A stretch of DNA of 64,000 bases from Phycomyces nitens (GCA_022702545.1 JAHRBC010000001.1:9796001-9860000), one strand, 5' to 3'. Numbered from the stretch's first letter, positions 48,560-58,958 are shown. Numbers and translations are program-made. The notes: a model not told the origin generated them from the sequence alone.

Positions 48560-48800
48560 GATTGAAATGGGGAGAGTATAGGCCTTGGATTAGCTCTTTT
48601 CTTGATTGCTCACTTTAGATGGCTTTAAGAATATTAGGTAATTATATTGGATGGGCATTAGAATATGTCTTTAATTTTGTTGATTATTAAACTACAATAT
48701 TTTCTCTACCTTTTGAAAGTTGCAAAGTTAATATTCTTGGGGGGTGATTAAAATAAATTATCAAATATAGGTAAATTTACAAGACCTTGACTTAAGACTG
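48560..48800 (+). repeat. Diverged repeat, copy B
   Basis: Partner of copy A at about 45440-45600; lies just after the zinc-knuckle relic and just before the chromovirus LTR. If the relic and the repeat belong together they would be ORF1 and 3' tail of one decayed element. Confidence 0.35.
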
Positions 48801-48866
48801 ATTAGAATCCTTCCTGATTAAATAAAGCATTTAACTGTAAAATGAAAATGAGGATTACATTACCAA

Positions 48867-49242
48867 TGTTGACGAAACGAAGGCTGAAAATGTGATACAT
48901 TGTGATATTTGTAGTAGAAAAATGAGACGTTGGATACTTTGAGACTCTTTATTGTGGTTTAGAAAAAGTTAAAGTATGTCCAGTTATTAATTCAAGAAGT
49001 ATGTTAACTTAGTATTTATAATTATTGTTATAATTCTTATCAGCTTGGATATTCATTATCATAATAGCTGTGTTATCAGTTAATAGGTATTTTGGGACTT
49101 TGTCCCACAATAGATTGGGTATGGTATTTTCATATTTGGATAAGGATTTCTGGATGGTATAGTTTGTCTTGATTTTAGATAATCCAGCTATCTGGGTTTA
49201 TATATAACTTTTCTCTGATATATCATTATGCCAAATACAACA
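48867..49242 (-). repeat. 3' LTR of the minus-strand chromovirus
   Basis: 376 bp with TGTTG...CAACA termini (minus strand TGTTGTATTTGGC to TTCGTCAACA). It directly follows the pol stop codon and a polypurine tract. Inside, a TATATAAAC box and a downstream AATAAAG occur in the right order on the minus strand. The flank left of it is ACCAA; no partner LTR with the same duplication was found. Confidence 0.8.
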
Positions 49243-49245
49243 TTA

Positions 49246-49255
49246 CCCCCCTCCA
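49246..49255 (-). promoter_or_regulatory. Polypurine tract of the minus-strand chromovirus
   Basis: Minus-strand GGAGGGGGG immediately before TAA and the LTR start TGTTG. It would prime plus-strand DNA synthesis during reverse transcription. Confidence 0.75.
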
Positions 49256-49850
49256 GACTTGACTTTAGTTAAACGCTTGCTTTGGCGTCTATTATCATAG
49301 TTCTTCTTGGAGATAGAGTTTGTTTTGTTCTGTGTACTGAGAATCTTAGTCTGGTCCTTTCTTGGACATCCTCTTGGTCTTTTTACTACAAGCTCATTTG
49401 TGATATTCTGTTTATCTCTGCGTACCCAATATTCTTGGATTGTTTGGAGATCTGTGAACTTATCTGGTGTGATACAGGAATCTTCTTCTGGTCCATATCC
49501 TTTCCATCTCACTAGAAACTCACGCTTGCCAGCGTTGCCTCTGTGATTGATGATTGCCTGTACTTCAAACAGTTTGTCTTTGAGTATTGCCTCATCCATT
49601 GATATCAATTTCAAACCGATGGTAGGTAATCTCTAGGCAAGAGTGCTCCTGTCTCATCTTGTAATACATATGAGCCTCCTTTGGTTTGATGGATTACTGT
49701 GTATAGTCCTTGATATGCTGGAGCTAATTTGCTGCTTCTTGTAGGTAGTTTGATCATTACATAACTTCTATTTTCAATTCTTGCGATTTGATGCATGCTA
49801 TCAAACTTTTCTTTTTGTATGGCCGTAATTCGATTGGTTCTATCTTTAAT

Positions 49851-49855
49851 GGCTG
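49851..49855. repeat. Target-site duplication GGCTG (left)
   Basis: Identical to 55705-55709 on the other side of the plus-strand element. Removing the element and one copy restores the chromovirus integrase frame. Confidence 0.93.
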
Positions 49856-50006
49856 TGTGACAGTCAGAACCTAAGACATCCCAAACTATACATAAGTTAT
49901 CACACTTTCTTATTAAGCTATCAGTTACACGAGATAAATTATATCTACATCTTGTTCAACTATCAATAAAGGCTCAGAGGTTCTTCCCCTAAAGACAACC
50001 ATCACA
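49856..50006 (+). repeat. 5' LTR (151 bp) of the plus-strand element
   Basis: TGTGACAGTC...ACCATCACA with inverted ends and an internal CAATAAAGG polyadenylation-type signal. Differs from the 3' LTR only at a T/C (ACTTTCTTA versus ACTTCCTTA) and a C/A (CTACATC versus CTAAATC) site. Confidence 0.95.
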
Positions 50007-50026
50007 TTGGTGGAGAAGCAGTATTC
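50007..50026 (+). promoter_or_regulatory. Putative primer-binding site
   Basis: TTGGTGGAGAAGCAGTATTC starts immediately after the LTR; the TGG near its start fits pairing to a tRNA CCA end. Which tRNA it would pair with was not determined. Confidence 0.55.
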
Positions 50027-50045
50027 GATTCCAGTATAGCCCTAA

Positions 50046-52467
50046 ATGAATCCTTATGAACAGTTTGATGGTCTTCTGGATACGAATCCGTGGTATGACC
50101 CTATCGATGGTCTGTCTTCGACCTCTCAAAGGGGGGATGAGGTGTATGGAACACCAGAGGAGCTTTTAGCTCACCAGAAACACCTCCAAGTCGAATTCTA
50201 CATGAGAGAAGCCCATCTCCGAGAAAGAGAAGCCGAGCTGGCAAATGAGTTGTCCCACAGGGACAACATATACAAGCAGCACTCCATGCAATGGAAACGA
50301 GAAAAGGAAGAAGAGATTCTTGGTGAGGCACACCGTTGGAGACAGCAACATGAGGCCGCATTGAGATCAGTTGCTGAGAAGGAGCTAATGGAACAGCTCA
50401 ACGCCAGAAATGCTGCAGAAAAAGCACATCTCGAAGCTGAAAGTGAAGAGAGAATCAAACAGATTCTCGAGGCTGAAAGAGCAAAGGATGCACAACAAAT
50501 TCAGCTCTACATGGAAGACATGAAAAGAAAGGAAAAACTAAAAGAAGAACAGGAGAAAAATGAAAGGTTGAACGTGGACAACCTGATGTGACTCATGGCT
50601 GAAAAAGAAGAGAGACATAACCGAGAGATGGCCCAGTTGCAAACCAACATGCACAGCATGTATTGTGGTAATTCACGGGGGAAAAACAATTGAGAGAAAA
50701 TAGACAGTAAGTAGATACTTTGAGACTGTATATAAGCTTGTCTTTATTAAGATACAAAATGTGCCGTTCTTTATATACTCTTTCAATGTGCTGTTGCACT
50801 AGCTCTTTGACTTCCTTATATATGTGGTCTTTTACCACATTAAGATATTATATATGATAAGCTTCTGAGCTCTACGTCTGTGTTACTATTATTCTGATGC
50901 ATTGCTATAATTCCTTTATTGTACTTTATTAGCTCTCAGCTAATCTGCACTTATAGCTTTTGTATATGTAAAATATACACTGATAAGGCTGGATCACCAC
51001 ATGTATGAGCAGATGTCCAGAGCAGAACAATCCGCCGATAGCGAGCACTGGAACGGTCGAAGAGAACGAGAAGAGGATGGGGAACTTCAACGAAAGATAG
51101 ATAATTTGCAAAGCCAACTCAAAGAATTGAAAGTAAACCAGTGCAAACAAAGAAAATACCAGACAAGACCCCCAAACTCAGTGTCATCTTATGCTACAGT
51201 CTCAGAGAATAGACCAGAAAGCGTAGAGACACACAAAAGAGTGGTTGTCCAGCAGAACAACACTGGGACCTCAAAACAAAATAACCGAGTGCAAGTCCGC
51301 CCGTTCAAAGGAAATGGAAATGACGATCCATTTACTTGGCTCATTGACTTCCAAAAAACAGCTTACTATCATGACTGGGATGATGAAGCAAAAGCAAGAG
51401 AGTTTATGGTGGCAATGCAAGGATATGCGACTCACTGGTGGAACTCGTTGCCCACAGAAGTTAAAACAAGTTATGAATTGGTATCCGCCAAATTCACCAG
51501 CCACTATGGAGCCGCAGGATCAGATAAGGTGGCCGTTGACGAGTTGAATGCCTTAAAACAGGGCAAGGAAAGTATGAAGTCCTTTGGACCTCGAATTACG
51601 TTAATACTCCAACGAGTAGAGGCAACAATGTCAGAAACTCTCAAACTATTCTTTTTTAAAAAATGTATAAGAGAAAATGTCCACAAAGAAGTCTCTCGAT
51701 TTAACCCAAAAAAATTATCCGAAGCAATCGAATATGCCATTGCAATAGAAAGTTCGGACATAAACGCTTCAAGTGGACTAGGAATAGGTCAACAAGTCAA
51801 TCAACCTGTGGCAACTGCACCGGCTCCAGGGCCCATGATGGATAGCCCAACTCCCATGGAAGATGTGGAACAAAACGCACAACAGTTCCAACCTTTCCAG
51901 AATCGAGCATCCAAAACAAAATACAAGAAATCCTCGAATCAAGCCAACTCTTCATCCGCCACACCACGCTTCAAGGGGAAATGCCATGCTTGTGGCTTGA
52001 TCGGGCACAAGGCCGCCAAATGCCGATCTGTCAAGAACAACACCCAGTCTGTTCAGTCGCCGTCTACAAAAAACAGGCATGGAGGAGAAGGAGAGTATGA
52101 GTGTTCATTGTTTGACAGATTAGTACAAAATACAACAACAATTGTCAAGACAGTAAATACAGCTGATATCAACAGTCGTAGATTCCTGATTGACGTGTAT
52201 ATGGGTAACAGAAAGGTATCAGCTCTTGTGGATACAGGATCGATGATCACATCAATCAGCAGCAAACTAGCACAAGAATGTCAGTTACAACATTTTCCAA
52301 CCGTACCATTATCCATTGAATATGGCAATTCTTCAAGATCTAAATCGGATACAGAAGTACATGAGACCTTGACCATACAGAAGACTGACTACCAAGTAGT
52401 CATGAGAGTCGTTGAGAAACAAAACATGGAAATGATTCTAGGTATGGACTGGTTATGTCACAACTGA
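50046..52467 (+). pseudogene. Gag and protease region of the plus-strand element
   Basis: Gag opens MNPYEQFDGLLDTNPWYDP, followed by a long Glu/Arg-rich coiled coil, and hits a TGA at 50589. The frame continues, is interrupted by the solo LTR 50664-51001, and resumes as MYEQMSRAEQSAD; excising LTR plus one TGTAT restores SMYEQMSR. Then come the Gag core (GNGNDDPFTWLIDFQKTAYY, YATHWWNSLP), a CCHC zinc knuckle CHACGLIGHKAAKC and an aspartic protease with the active-site triad DTG (VSALVDTGSMITSI). A TGA at 52465 ends the frame after GMDWLCHN. In the living element Gag packages RNA and the protease matures the polyprotein. Confidence 0.9.
50664..51001 (-). mobile_element. Solo LTR (family B, copy 1) nested in gag
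   Basis: 338 bp, TGTGGT...ACCACA ends, flanked by TGTAT at 50659-50663 and 51002-51006. The orientation is judged from a TATATAAAG box followed by AATAAAG on the minus strand. Nearly the same sequence occurs at 56319-56659. No internal coding region remains, so it is a recombination product of a full element. Small open frames inside it (such as 50593-50838) are not genes. Confidence 0.92.
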
Positions 52468-55400
52468 CTGGTACCAGAGCCATGGTCAAAAACTCTACTA
52501 GAGTTGGATACAATCACAGACAGACCCACAAACAATGAGGCCATGATAAAAACAGTAAAACATGAAGAGATAAAAACGATATTGGACAAGCACCCAGAAG
52601 TATATGATGAGAGTCCAACTCAGACAATAACAAATGCTCCAGTATATCACCGAATTGAGACAGGAGATGCCTTGCCAATATTCATACACAGAGTAAGAAG
52701 ATCACCAGCAGAGAGTAGGGCTCTTCAGGAAGAGACTGAGAAAATGTTGAAGGTGGGAGTTGTTAGGCCAAGCAACAGCCCATGGTGTTTGCCACCAATC
52801 TTGGTCCCGAAACCAGATGGATCTTTGCGAGTTTGTATCAATTACAAATGATTAAATGCGATCACCCGCAAAGACTAATATCCATTACCAAGGATAGATG
52901 ATCTCCTGGATAAGATGATAAACGCGACAATCTTCTCAACTATTGACCTCAAGGCAGGATATTGGCAAATCCCGGTGGACCCAAAGGACATATGTAAAAC
53001 TGCATACTGTACTGAGGATGGGTTGTTCAAATTTTTGGTAATGCCGTTTGGTGTCACTAATGGACCAGCAACTTTCCAGCGGTTCATGCAACAAGTGATA
53101 GGGCAATTGCCTTTTGTCACCATCTATATAGACGATGTCCTCATATTCTCAAAAAGTCAAGAAGAACATCTAGGACATATTGACCAAGTCATAACTGCCT
53201 TAGCCAAGTGGAACCTAAAAATCAATCTGAAGAAATGCCAGTTCTTAGTAACCGAAGTAAAATTCCTGGGATTTCTCATGTCAGGAGAGGGTATTAGGCC
53301 AGATCCAACCAAAACGCAAGTAATAACAGAATGGCCAAGACCGACCGGGGTGAAAGAACTACAGCGATTTCTAGGTATATGTAACTTTTACCACCGTTTC
53401 CTAGAGAACCTATCAACTATTGCTACGCCGTTATACAAACTACTCAAGAAGGATAGTGAATAGGAATGGTCTTCCATGACGGAAAAGGCATTCAACCAAC
53501 TGAAGCAGCACCTTGCAAGCCTACCCCAACTCGCCTACCCAAATGCCAACCAGCCTTATGATCTTCACACAGATGCTAGCAATACAGGACTAGGAGCAGC
53601 ACTGGTACAGTCAGCAAGACCTGTCGCATTTGCAAGCAGATCACTGTCACCCACAGAAAGAAACTACAGCGCAACAGAGCGTGAATGTTTGGCCGTGATA
53701 TGGTCGTTAAGATATTTTCATTGTTACATTCACGGAGCCATCCTCACCATTTACACCAATCACGCTGCACTAAAAACCATATTATCAGCAAAGAACTCTC
53801 GAGGATGCATAGCTAGGTGGGTGATAGAATCAATGACATATGAGTTCACCATCGTCCACAGATGAGGGGTAGACAATAAAGATGCAGATGCTTTGAGCCG
53901 CATATGCAATGCCATGTCAATCAACGAAGATGAATCTCAAGGAATTACCAAAGAAATGATACGAGAATATCAAAAGTGGGATCGGGAGATTAACACATTG
54001 GCAATAACAAACAACAAGATGTTGACATGGAAAGAGGAATTATTTGTCTATAATCCAAGAGAACCTGTAGTAGTCATACCATATTCAGTGAGAAATGAAT
54101 ATCTGAAGTCAATCCACAATCACCCAACAGCAGGACATTTTGGCCAAGACAAAACTCTAGAAAAGGCAAAGAGAAATGCATGGTGGCCCACAATTCATGA
54201 AGATACTACCCAATTTGTACAGCAATGCGACAAATGCTTGTGACACAAGAACCCAACACACAAATTTGGAGAATTAACAAGCATTTGAGTGACCTCACCA
54301 GGGGAGGTGTGGGCCGCTGACATAGCGGTTCTATCTGTATCAAAGAAGGGACACAGATACTTACTAGTGATAATGGAGTACCTCACAAAGTGGGTAATTA
54401 CAGCAGCATTGACGCAATTTGACTCCAATGAGATAGCCAACGTATTATTGTTCCAAGTTGTATTGAAGTATGGAGTGCCAAACAGACTAATCACGGACAA
54501 CGGAAAGAATTTTGTATCTGAGGCAATGAAAATAGTATGCAGCAGACTAGGGATAAGAAAGTCAACAACAAGTGTAGAACACCCGCAATCAGACGGATTG
54601 GTAGAAAGAATGAACAAGACGGTAAAAACGGCCCTAGCAATCTTTGTAGAAAAAGAGCCAGATATGTGGGACAAATACCTTCCGTTTATCACCTTTGCAA
54701 TCAATATGTCGAAACAAGCATCAACAGGCACATTGCCATTCAAAGCAATGTTTGGCCAAAACGCAACACTGCCAACAACTGCCGAGCTTAACCCAGTCAA
54801 CATGCAATCTCACACAACAAAAACTTGGATCGCATATCTAAATCACTATCTGCCAATAATACAACAAAGCGTCCAAACAAATATCCAAAAGGCTCAAGAA
54901 TGTCAGCAACGTCACTACAACAAAAACCGCACGCCAAGACCCAGTTTCAAAATAGGAGACATGGTATATAAGATAAAGCCCAAGGAAACCTGGAAGTTCC
55001 CGAATGTTAAATCAGAGGAAAACAAAGCACGGACAAGAGTACGGTGAGACTTTGTTTATTAAGAGAGAAAGAATTTGTGAATAAGATGAAGACTATTGCT
55101 ATTCGTATTGTGCGTTTATATAGACATTGAGATGAGTGCTAGTGATGATATGATGATATCATGTAATGTCTGTTCTCTCTACCAACTATTAGATATGACT
55201 TGTTATTTTACTTAGTACTATTAACCAGTGTGTTAGTACTAGTTGTTAGTGTGTCTTTACGTATGAATAATGTATTTGGAAAGGTACACTCTTTAGTGCA
55301 CTTCCAGTAGGTCGGTTATTCAATATGTTTCAATATTGGTAATTTGTGTTAATGTTTCAATCTATGATTATGTTGGATACAACACCGAACGCAAAGTTTA

Positions 55401-55531
55401 CTGGTCCTTGGATCATAAACAAAACAACTAACACAAAAGGAACTAGTTTCCAGATAGTAGATGTAAAGAACAAAAAGAAGACCACAACTGCTAGCAACGA
55501 ACAACTGTACCTCTCCCCCAAATCACAGTAG
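52468..55531 (+). pseudogene. Pol region (RT, RNase H, integrase) of the plus-strand element
   Basis: Reverse transcriptase motifs: WCLPPILVPKPDGSLRVCIN, TIFSTIDLKAGYWQIPV, FKFLVMPFGVTNGPATFQRF and the catalytic YIDD in VTIYIDDVLIFS. RNase H follows (YDLHTDASNTGLGAAL, SATERECLAVIW). Integrase has the H-H-C-C zinc part (HNHPTAGHFG with CDKCL), a core with WAADIAVLS and ITDNGKNFVSEAM, and VEHPQSDGLVERMN carrying the final catalytic Glu. Stops interrupt it at 52849 (TGA), 52876 (TAA), 53461 (TAG), 53863 (TGA), 54241 (TGA) and 54286 (TGA). The solo LTR 55005-55384 splits the C-terminal domain; without it WKFPN joins AKFTGPWIINKTT in frame, ending SPKSQ at 55531. No chromodomain is present, unlike its neighbour. 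Confidence 0.92.
55005..55384 (-). mobile_element. Solo LTR (family C) nested in integrase
   Basis: 380 bp, TGTTAAATC...ATACAACA on the plus strand, flanked by CCGAA at 55000-55004 and 55385-55389. On the minus strand it begins TGTTGTATCC, contains TCTATATAAACGC and later AATAAACAAAG, so it reads as a minus-oriented LTR. Removing it with one CCGAA restores the integrase frame. Its ends resemble those of the chromovirus LTR (TGTTGTAT), but the interior does not obviously match. Confidence 0.9.
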
Positions 55532-55540
55532 TCTTGAACT

Positions 55541-55553
55541 AGAGGGGGGATGA
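55541..55553 (+). promoter_or_regulatory. Polypurine tract of the plus-strand element
   Basis: AGAGGGGGGATGA lies immediately upstream of the 3' LTR and ten bases after the pol stop. Confidence 0.85.
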
Positions 55554-55704
55554 TGTGACAGTCAGAACCTAAGACATCCCAAACTATACATAAGTTATCA
55601 CACTTCCTTATTAAGCTATCAGTTACACGAGATAAATTATATCTAAATCTTGTTCAACTATCAATAAAGGCTCAGAGGTTCTTCCCCTAAAGACAACCAT
55701 CACA
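55554..55704 (+). repeat. 3' LTR (151 bp) of the plus-strand element
   Basis: 149 of 151 positions match the 5' LTR at 49856-50006, so the insertion is young compared with the surrounding chromovirus. Confidence 0.95.
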
Positions 55705-55709
55705 GGCTG
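55705..55709. repeat. Target-site duplication GGCTG (right)
   Basis: Partner of 49851-49855. Confidence 0.93.
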
Positions 55710-58500
55710 GAAACACAACTTCTGCCATATGATCAATACGTTTGATAAGTTTGTCATAGGTCATTGGTTTCAATGGTGTAGATTTGGGATCTCTATAGTC
55801 CTCAAAAGTGTTCATTTGTCTAGCAAAAATCAGTGAAAATAGAGCAGTATTTAACCTTTTTGACATCTTATTATTGATTGCCAATTGTACAGCTGGGAGA
55901 TAATAGTCCCAATCTTTTCCAGTTCCTGCTACCATCTTTCTGATGACTTGCATAGATGTCTGTACCCATCTCTCTGCTAGGCCATTTGCTCTAGGGTGGT
56001 ATGGTGTTACAAGTCTATGAATGACTCCTGTATTCTGTAGTAACTTCTTCATCAGTTCATTCTTGAACTCTGTGCCATTATCAGATTGTATGATTCATGG
56101 AAACCCAAAATCACCAAATATCTGTACTAGTGTTTTGACAATAGTATCTGATTGTTTGTTCAGAATTGCTCTTAATAAGCAGAAGTGTGTGCAAATGTCT
56201 ACCATTACGAATAGGTATACATCACTCTCTGTTGTAGGATATAATGGGCCAGCTAGGTCGATTGCCCAGTGGTCTCCTGGTACATATGCATGGATAGGTC
56301 TTAGAGGATTATAGCCTTTGTTATAATTCACGGGGAAAAAATAATGGAATGGTAGAAAATAGACAATAAGAAATACTTTGAGACTGTCTATAAGCTTGTC
56401 TTTATTAAGATACAAAATGTGCCGTTCTTTATATACTCTTTCAATGTGCTGTTGCACTAACTCTTTGACTTCCTTATATATGTGGTCTTTTACCACATTA
56501 AGATATTATATATGATAAGCTTCTGAGCTCCACGTCTGTGTTACTATTATTCTGATGCATTGCTATAATTCCTTTATCGTACTTTATTAGCTCTCAGCTA
56601 ATCTGCACTTATAGCTTTTGTATATGTAAAATATACACTGATAAGGCTGGATCACCACAGCCTTTCTTAGTGATATTATATTTCTGACAAGATGGATATT
56701 CTTTTACACATTCAAGTGCATCTTGGATCATATTTGCCCAATGTATACCGTTCTTGTGATTCAATTCTACTATGTGTTCTGCACCAAAGTGCCCAAAGAG
56801 ATGCGCTTTCATTAATATATCTTTGCACTCTTCTTCTAGAGGTGTCATGTAGTCTATGGTATCTCTCTTTGTCTTGACCGTAAATACTCTTTGGACCTTT
56901 GGTTTAAATGTGTACTCAATTTGTTCAAACTTCGGATTCTGCTGAGCCTTTATTTTGTCTTGAGATAGCTTCAGTGCCTCATTACCTCCCTCCAGAATAT
57001 TTTCCGGGGAGAATAGATGAGATAAATAATCCAGTAACTTGTTGCTGATGCCAGGTATGTGTACCACATCATAATTATAATCAAGTAACGTATCCATCCA
57101 CTGGATCATCATGGGGTTTGCCACCTTTTGCGTGTAGATATATGTCAAAGCCTTGTGGTCAGTATACAATGTGAATTTCTGTCCCCATAAGAATTTGTGG
57201 AATTTCTTAAGTGCGAATACCATGGCCAGTAGCTCACGTTTTGTTGTAGAATAATTATGTTCTGATTTTGATAAAGCTCTGGCCATAAATCCAATATACT
57301 TCTTTTGGTCATTGATATTTTGATACAGAGTAGCACCAATTCCTAGATTGGAAGCATCAGTGGCAACAAAGAATGGTTGAGATAAGTCAGTAAAGTGCAA
57401 TATGGGATTTGTTTGCAAAATGGCTTTAAGCTGCTCGAAACTTCGTTGGTGATCATTATTCCAAATCTTGGATAAGCTACCAGCGTTTCTGAGAGCATCC
57501 AGTGGCGCAGTAATGTGGGCTGCCACTGGTATGTATTCATGGAAATAATTGATAACTCTTAGAAAACTCTGGATGGCTTTTCCTGTCTTTGGTATAGGCC
57601 ATTGCAGCACGTTCGTGATCTTTCTTTGGTCAATTCGACTGCCTTGTGCATCAACTGAGAATCCCAGTAAGTAGACTGACTTCTGGGCAAAATGATATTT
57701 GTTGGGGTTCAAAATTAGATTGACCTCCATCAATTTGTTGATAGCTTGACAAACATGATGGGTATGTTCCTCTAGATTCTTGGAGAAAATGACGATGTCA
57801 TCCACAAACGTTTGTATAAAAGGCATGTCCTGAAATATTAAAGACATGACTCTTTGGAACTTTGATGACAAGGGCTTGAGTCTAAAAGGACATCCCTGGA
57901 ACATATACTGTTGATTATTGTGCGTAAATGTCATTTTATGTTGATCCTCTTTGCATATTTGGAAGCAATGGAAGGCGCTTTTTAAATCAAGTGTAGAAAA
58001 TACACTTGCTCTTGCTAGAGTATTGAAGATCTCTTGGATTAATGGCAAAGGGTATTGGTTATCAGGAAGCAATCTATTAATGTGCCGAGAATCAAGGCAT
58101 GGTCTCTTGCCCGTCTTGTTTCCTTGTGCATCTTTTTTGTCAGCCAGAGTCAGTGGACTGTTCCATGCTGAGTTTACTGTAGATTTCACAATAGTTCCTT
58201 CTTTCAGCTAATTATTAAAGGCCTCATTTATGATGGGTCTTAATGCATAGGGAATATGATATTGTCTTTGGTATGTAGTTGCAGCTTCTGGTATGTGCAA
58301 TGCCACCACCAATTCAGGTACTGTACAAAATGAATCTTTTGGTATTGCTTCATTAGCCTTAATATGTGGTGTGACTGCTGAGAAAAACTTTGCTCTTTCA
58401 GCCTCTGTGTCATAGGGTGTAAGGAACCTCCAATTGGTTTTGACCTTTAGACCAATCATAACTGATTCCGTCTTTAATACTCTCTGACCAATCAAATCTT
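55710..58500 (-). pseudogene. Chromovirus pol (RT, RNase H, integrase), minus strand
   Basis: From right to left: IPYALRPIINEAFNN, a TAG at 58210-58208, LKEGTIVKSTVNSAWNSPL, RPCLDSRHINRLLPDNQYP, ASVFSTLDLKSAFHCFQI, the polymerase site FVDDIVIFSKN (FVDD variant), then RNase H (FFVATDASNLGIGATLY, TTKRELLAMVFALKKF, LYTDHKALTYI) and the integrase H-H-C-C module (HLFGHFGAEHIVELNH with CVKEYPSCQKY). After the solo LTR come WAIDLAGPLYPTTESD and the core, a TGA at 56097-56095, SDNGTEFKNELMKKLL, and PYHPRANGLAERW with the catalytic Glu. The frame continues into 49855 once the plus-strand element is removed. In the living element this polyprotein copies and inserts the DNA. Confidence 0.9.
56319..56659 (-). 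mobile_element. Solo LTR (family B, copy 2) nested in the chromovirus integrase
   Basis: 341 bp, starts TGTTATAATTCACGGGG, ends GGATCACCACA, flanked by GCCTT at 56314-56318 and 56660-56664. Very similar to copy 1 except for the first 60 bp and about four single-base differences elsewhere. It splits the zinc-binding part of the chromovirus integrase (KYNITKKGC on one side, GYNPLRPIHAYVPGDHW on the other). Confidence 0.92.
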
Positions 58501-58740
58501 GTATTCATTCCTATAGACAGAACACTTATAACACCAATCATAATTATCTCTTATAAATAGCAGACATAAACATATTCATATAAATACCAGTAGAGCTTGA
58601 TCATAGAAAGATCAAGCAAACAACATCTTTATTAAAGGAATCTATCTTCAAACTCTCTACCTGTTTTCTCTGTTCTTATCTTTGCCTAGATTGGTTCCTG
58701 ACATAGGGTGCATTGCACTACAAAAGTCTAAGGGTATTAT
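58500..58740 (+). repeat. LTR-like sequence at the truncated chromovirus end
   Basis: The chromovirus frame dissolves here. The plus strand has TTATAAATAG at about 58549, an 8-bp inverted repeat GCTTGATC/GATCAAGC at about 58592-58615, TTTATTAAAGG, and finally TTGGTTCCTGACATAGGG, which recalls an LTR end plus primer-binding site. No partner copy or duplication was found, so this is only a suggestion. Confidence 0.3.
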
Positions 58741-58937
58741 GTAGATAAAACTTATAAAATAAGTTACTTAATTGTATAGTTTTACTATGCTTTTGGTAAT
58801 ATATAATCGTGATCCGTAGTAGACTAAAAAGATATGGGGGTGAACTGAATCATCCTACCTACTGGTGTACAAGAATCCAATGTAGAATATTTAAATGCCC
58901 TCAAACAGCGCAAAACTTAAATATACATTGTAGCCAC

Positions 58938-58958
58938 AATATCACACCAAAAGAAATT
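58938..58958 (+). repeat. Left inverted repeat
   Basis: AATATCACACCAAAAGAAAT plus one T; exact reverse complement of 63149-63169. Confidence 0.85.

Larger units (their letters stand above)
49243..49855 (-). pseudogene. Chromovirus integrase C-terminus and chromodomain
   Basis: Two frames. 49855-49611 reads IENRSYVMIKLPTRSS and APAYQGLYTVIH, GSYVLQDETGALL, DYLPS: the SH3-like integrase end. A one-base frame change near 49611-49620 leads into 49614-49243: FEVQAIINHRGNAGKREFLV, RWKGYGPEEDS and a TIQEYWVRR helix, a clear chromodomain with its aromatic cage region, then a basic tail. The final codons (S-G-G-G) are encoded by the polypurine tract and the TAA at 49245-49243 touches the LTR. Before the plus-strand insertion the segment continued directly from 55705 rightward (VVFPA then IKDRTN). 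Chromodomains guide integration to modified histones. Confidence 0.85.
49856..55704 (+). mobile_element. Ty3/gypsy LTR retrotransposon, plus strand, recent insertion
   Basis: 5,849 bp including two later solo-LTR insertions; about 5.1 kb without them. Bounded by two 151-bp LTRs that differ at only two positions, beginning TGTGA and ending TCACA, and flanked by a perfect 5-bp duplication GGCTG (49851-49855 and 55705-55709). Carries primer-binding site, gag with coiled coil and zinc knuckle, protease, RT, RNase H, integrase and a polypurine tract, all in Metaviridae order. Nonsense codons at eight places make it non-autonomous. It sits inside the integrase of the minus-strand chromovirus, splitting the codons VVFPA and IKDRTN. 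Confidence 0.95.
48867..58500 (-). mobile_element. Ty3/gypsy chromovirus, minus strand, 5'-truncated and interrupted
   Basis: Read on the minus strand from about 58500 down: reverse transcriptase, RNase H, zinc-binding and core integrase, integrase C-terminal part, chromodomain, polypurine tract and 3' LTR (48867-49242). Pol order RT-RNaseH-IN with a terminal chromodomain is the chromovirus (Metaviridae) signature. It is interrupted by the plus-strand element 49856-55704 and by a solo LTR at 56319-56659. Upstream of the RT the reading frame is lost near 58500; gag, protease and the 5' LTR are missing, so this copy is dead. Confidence 0.88.

Noticed and set aside
50593..50838. 81-codon minus-strand ORF starting MVKDHIYKEV
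   Set aside because: Lies within the family B solo LTR; the same frame at 56095-56496 only looks longer because it runs from the LTR into integrase.
55005..55047. Apparent integrase C-terminus KSEENKARTRVR
   Set aside because: These residues come from the inserted family C LTR, not from the element's own pol.
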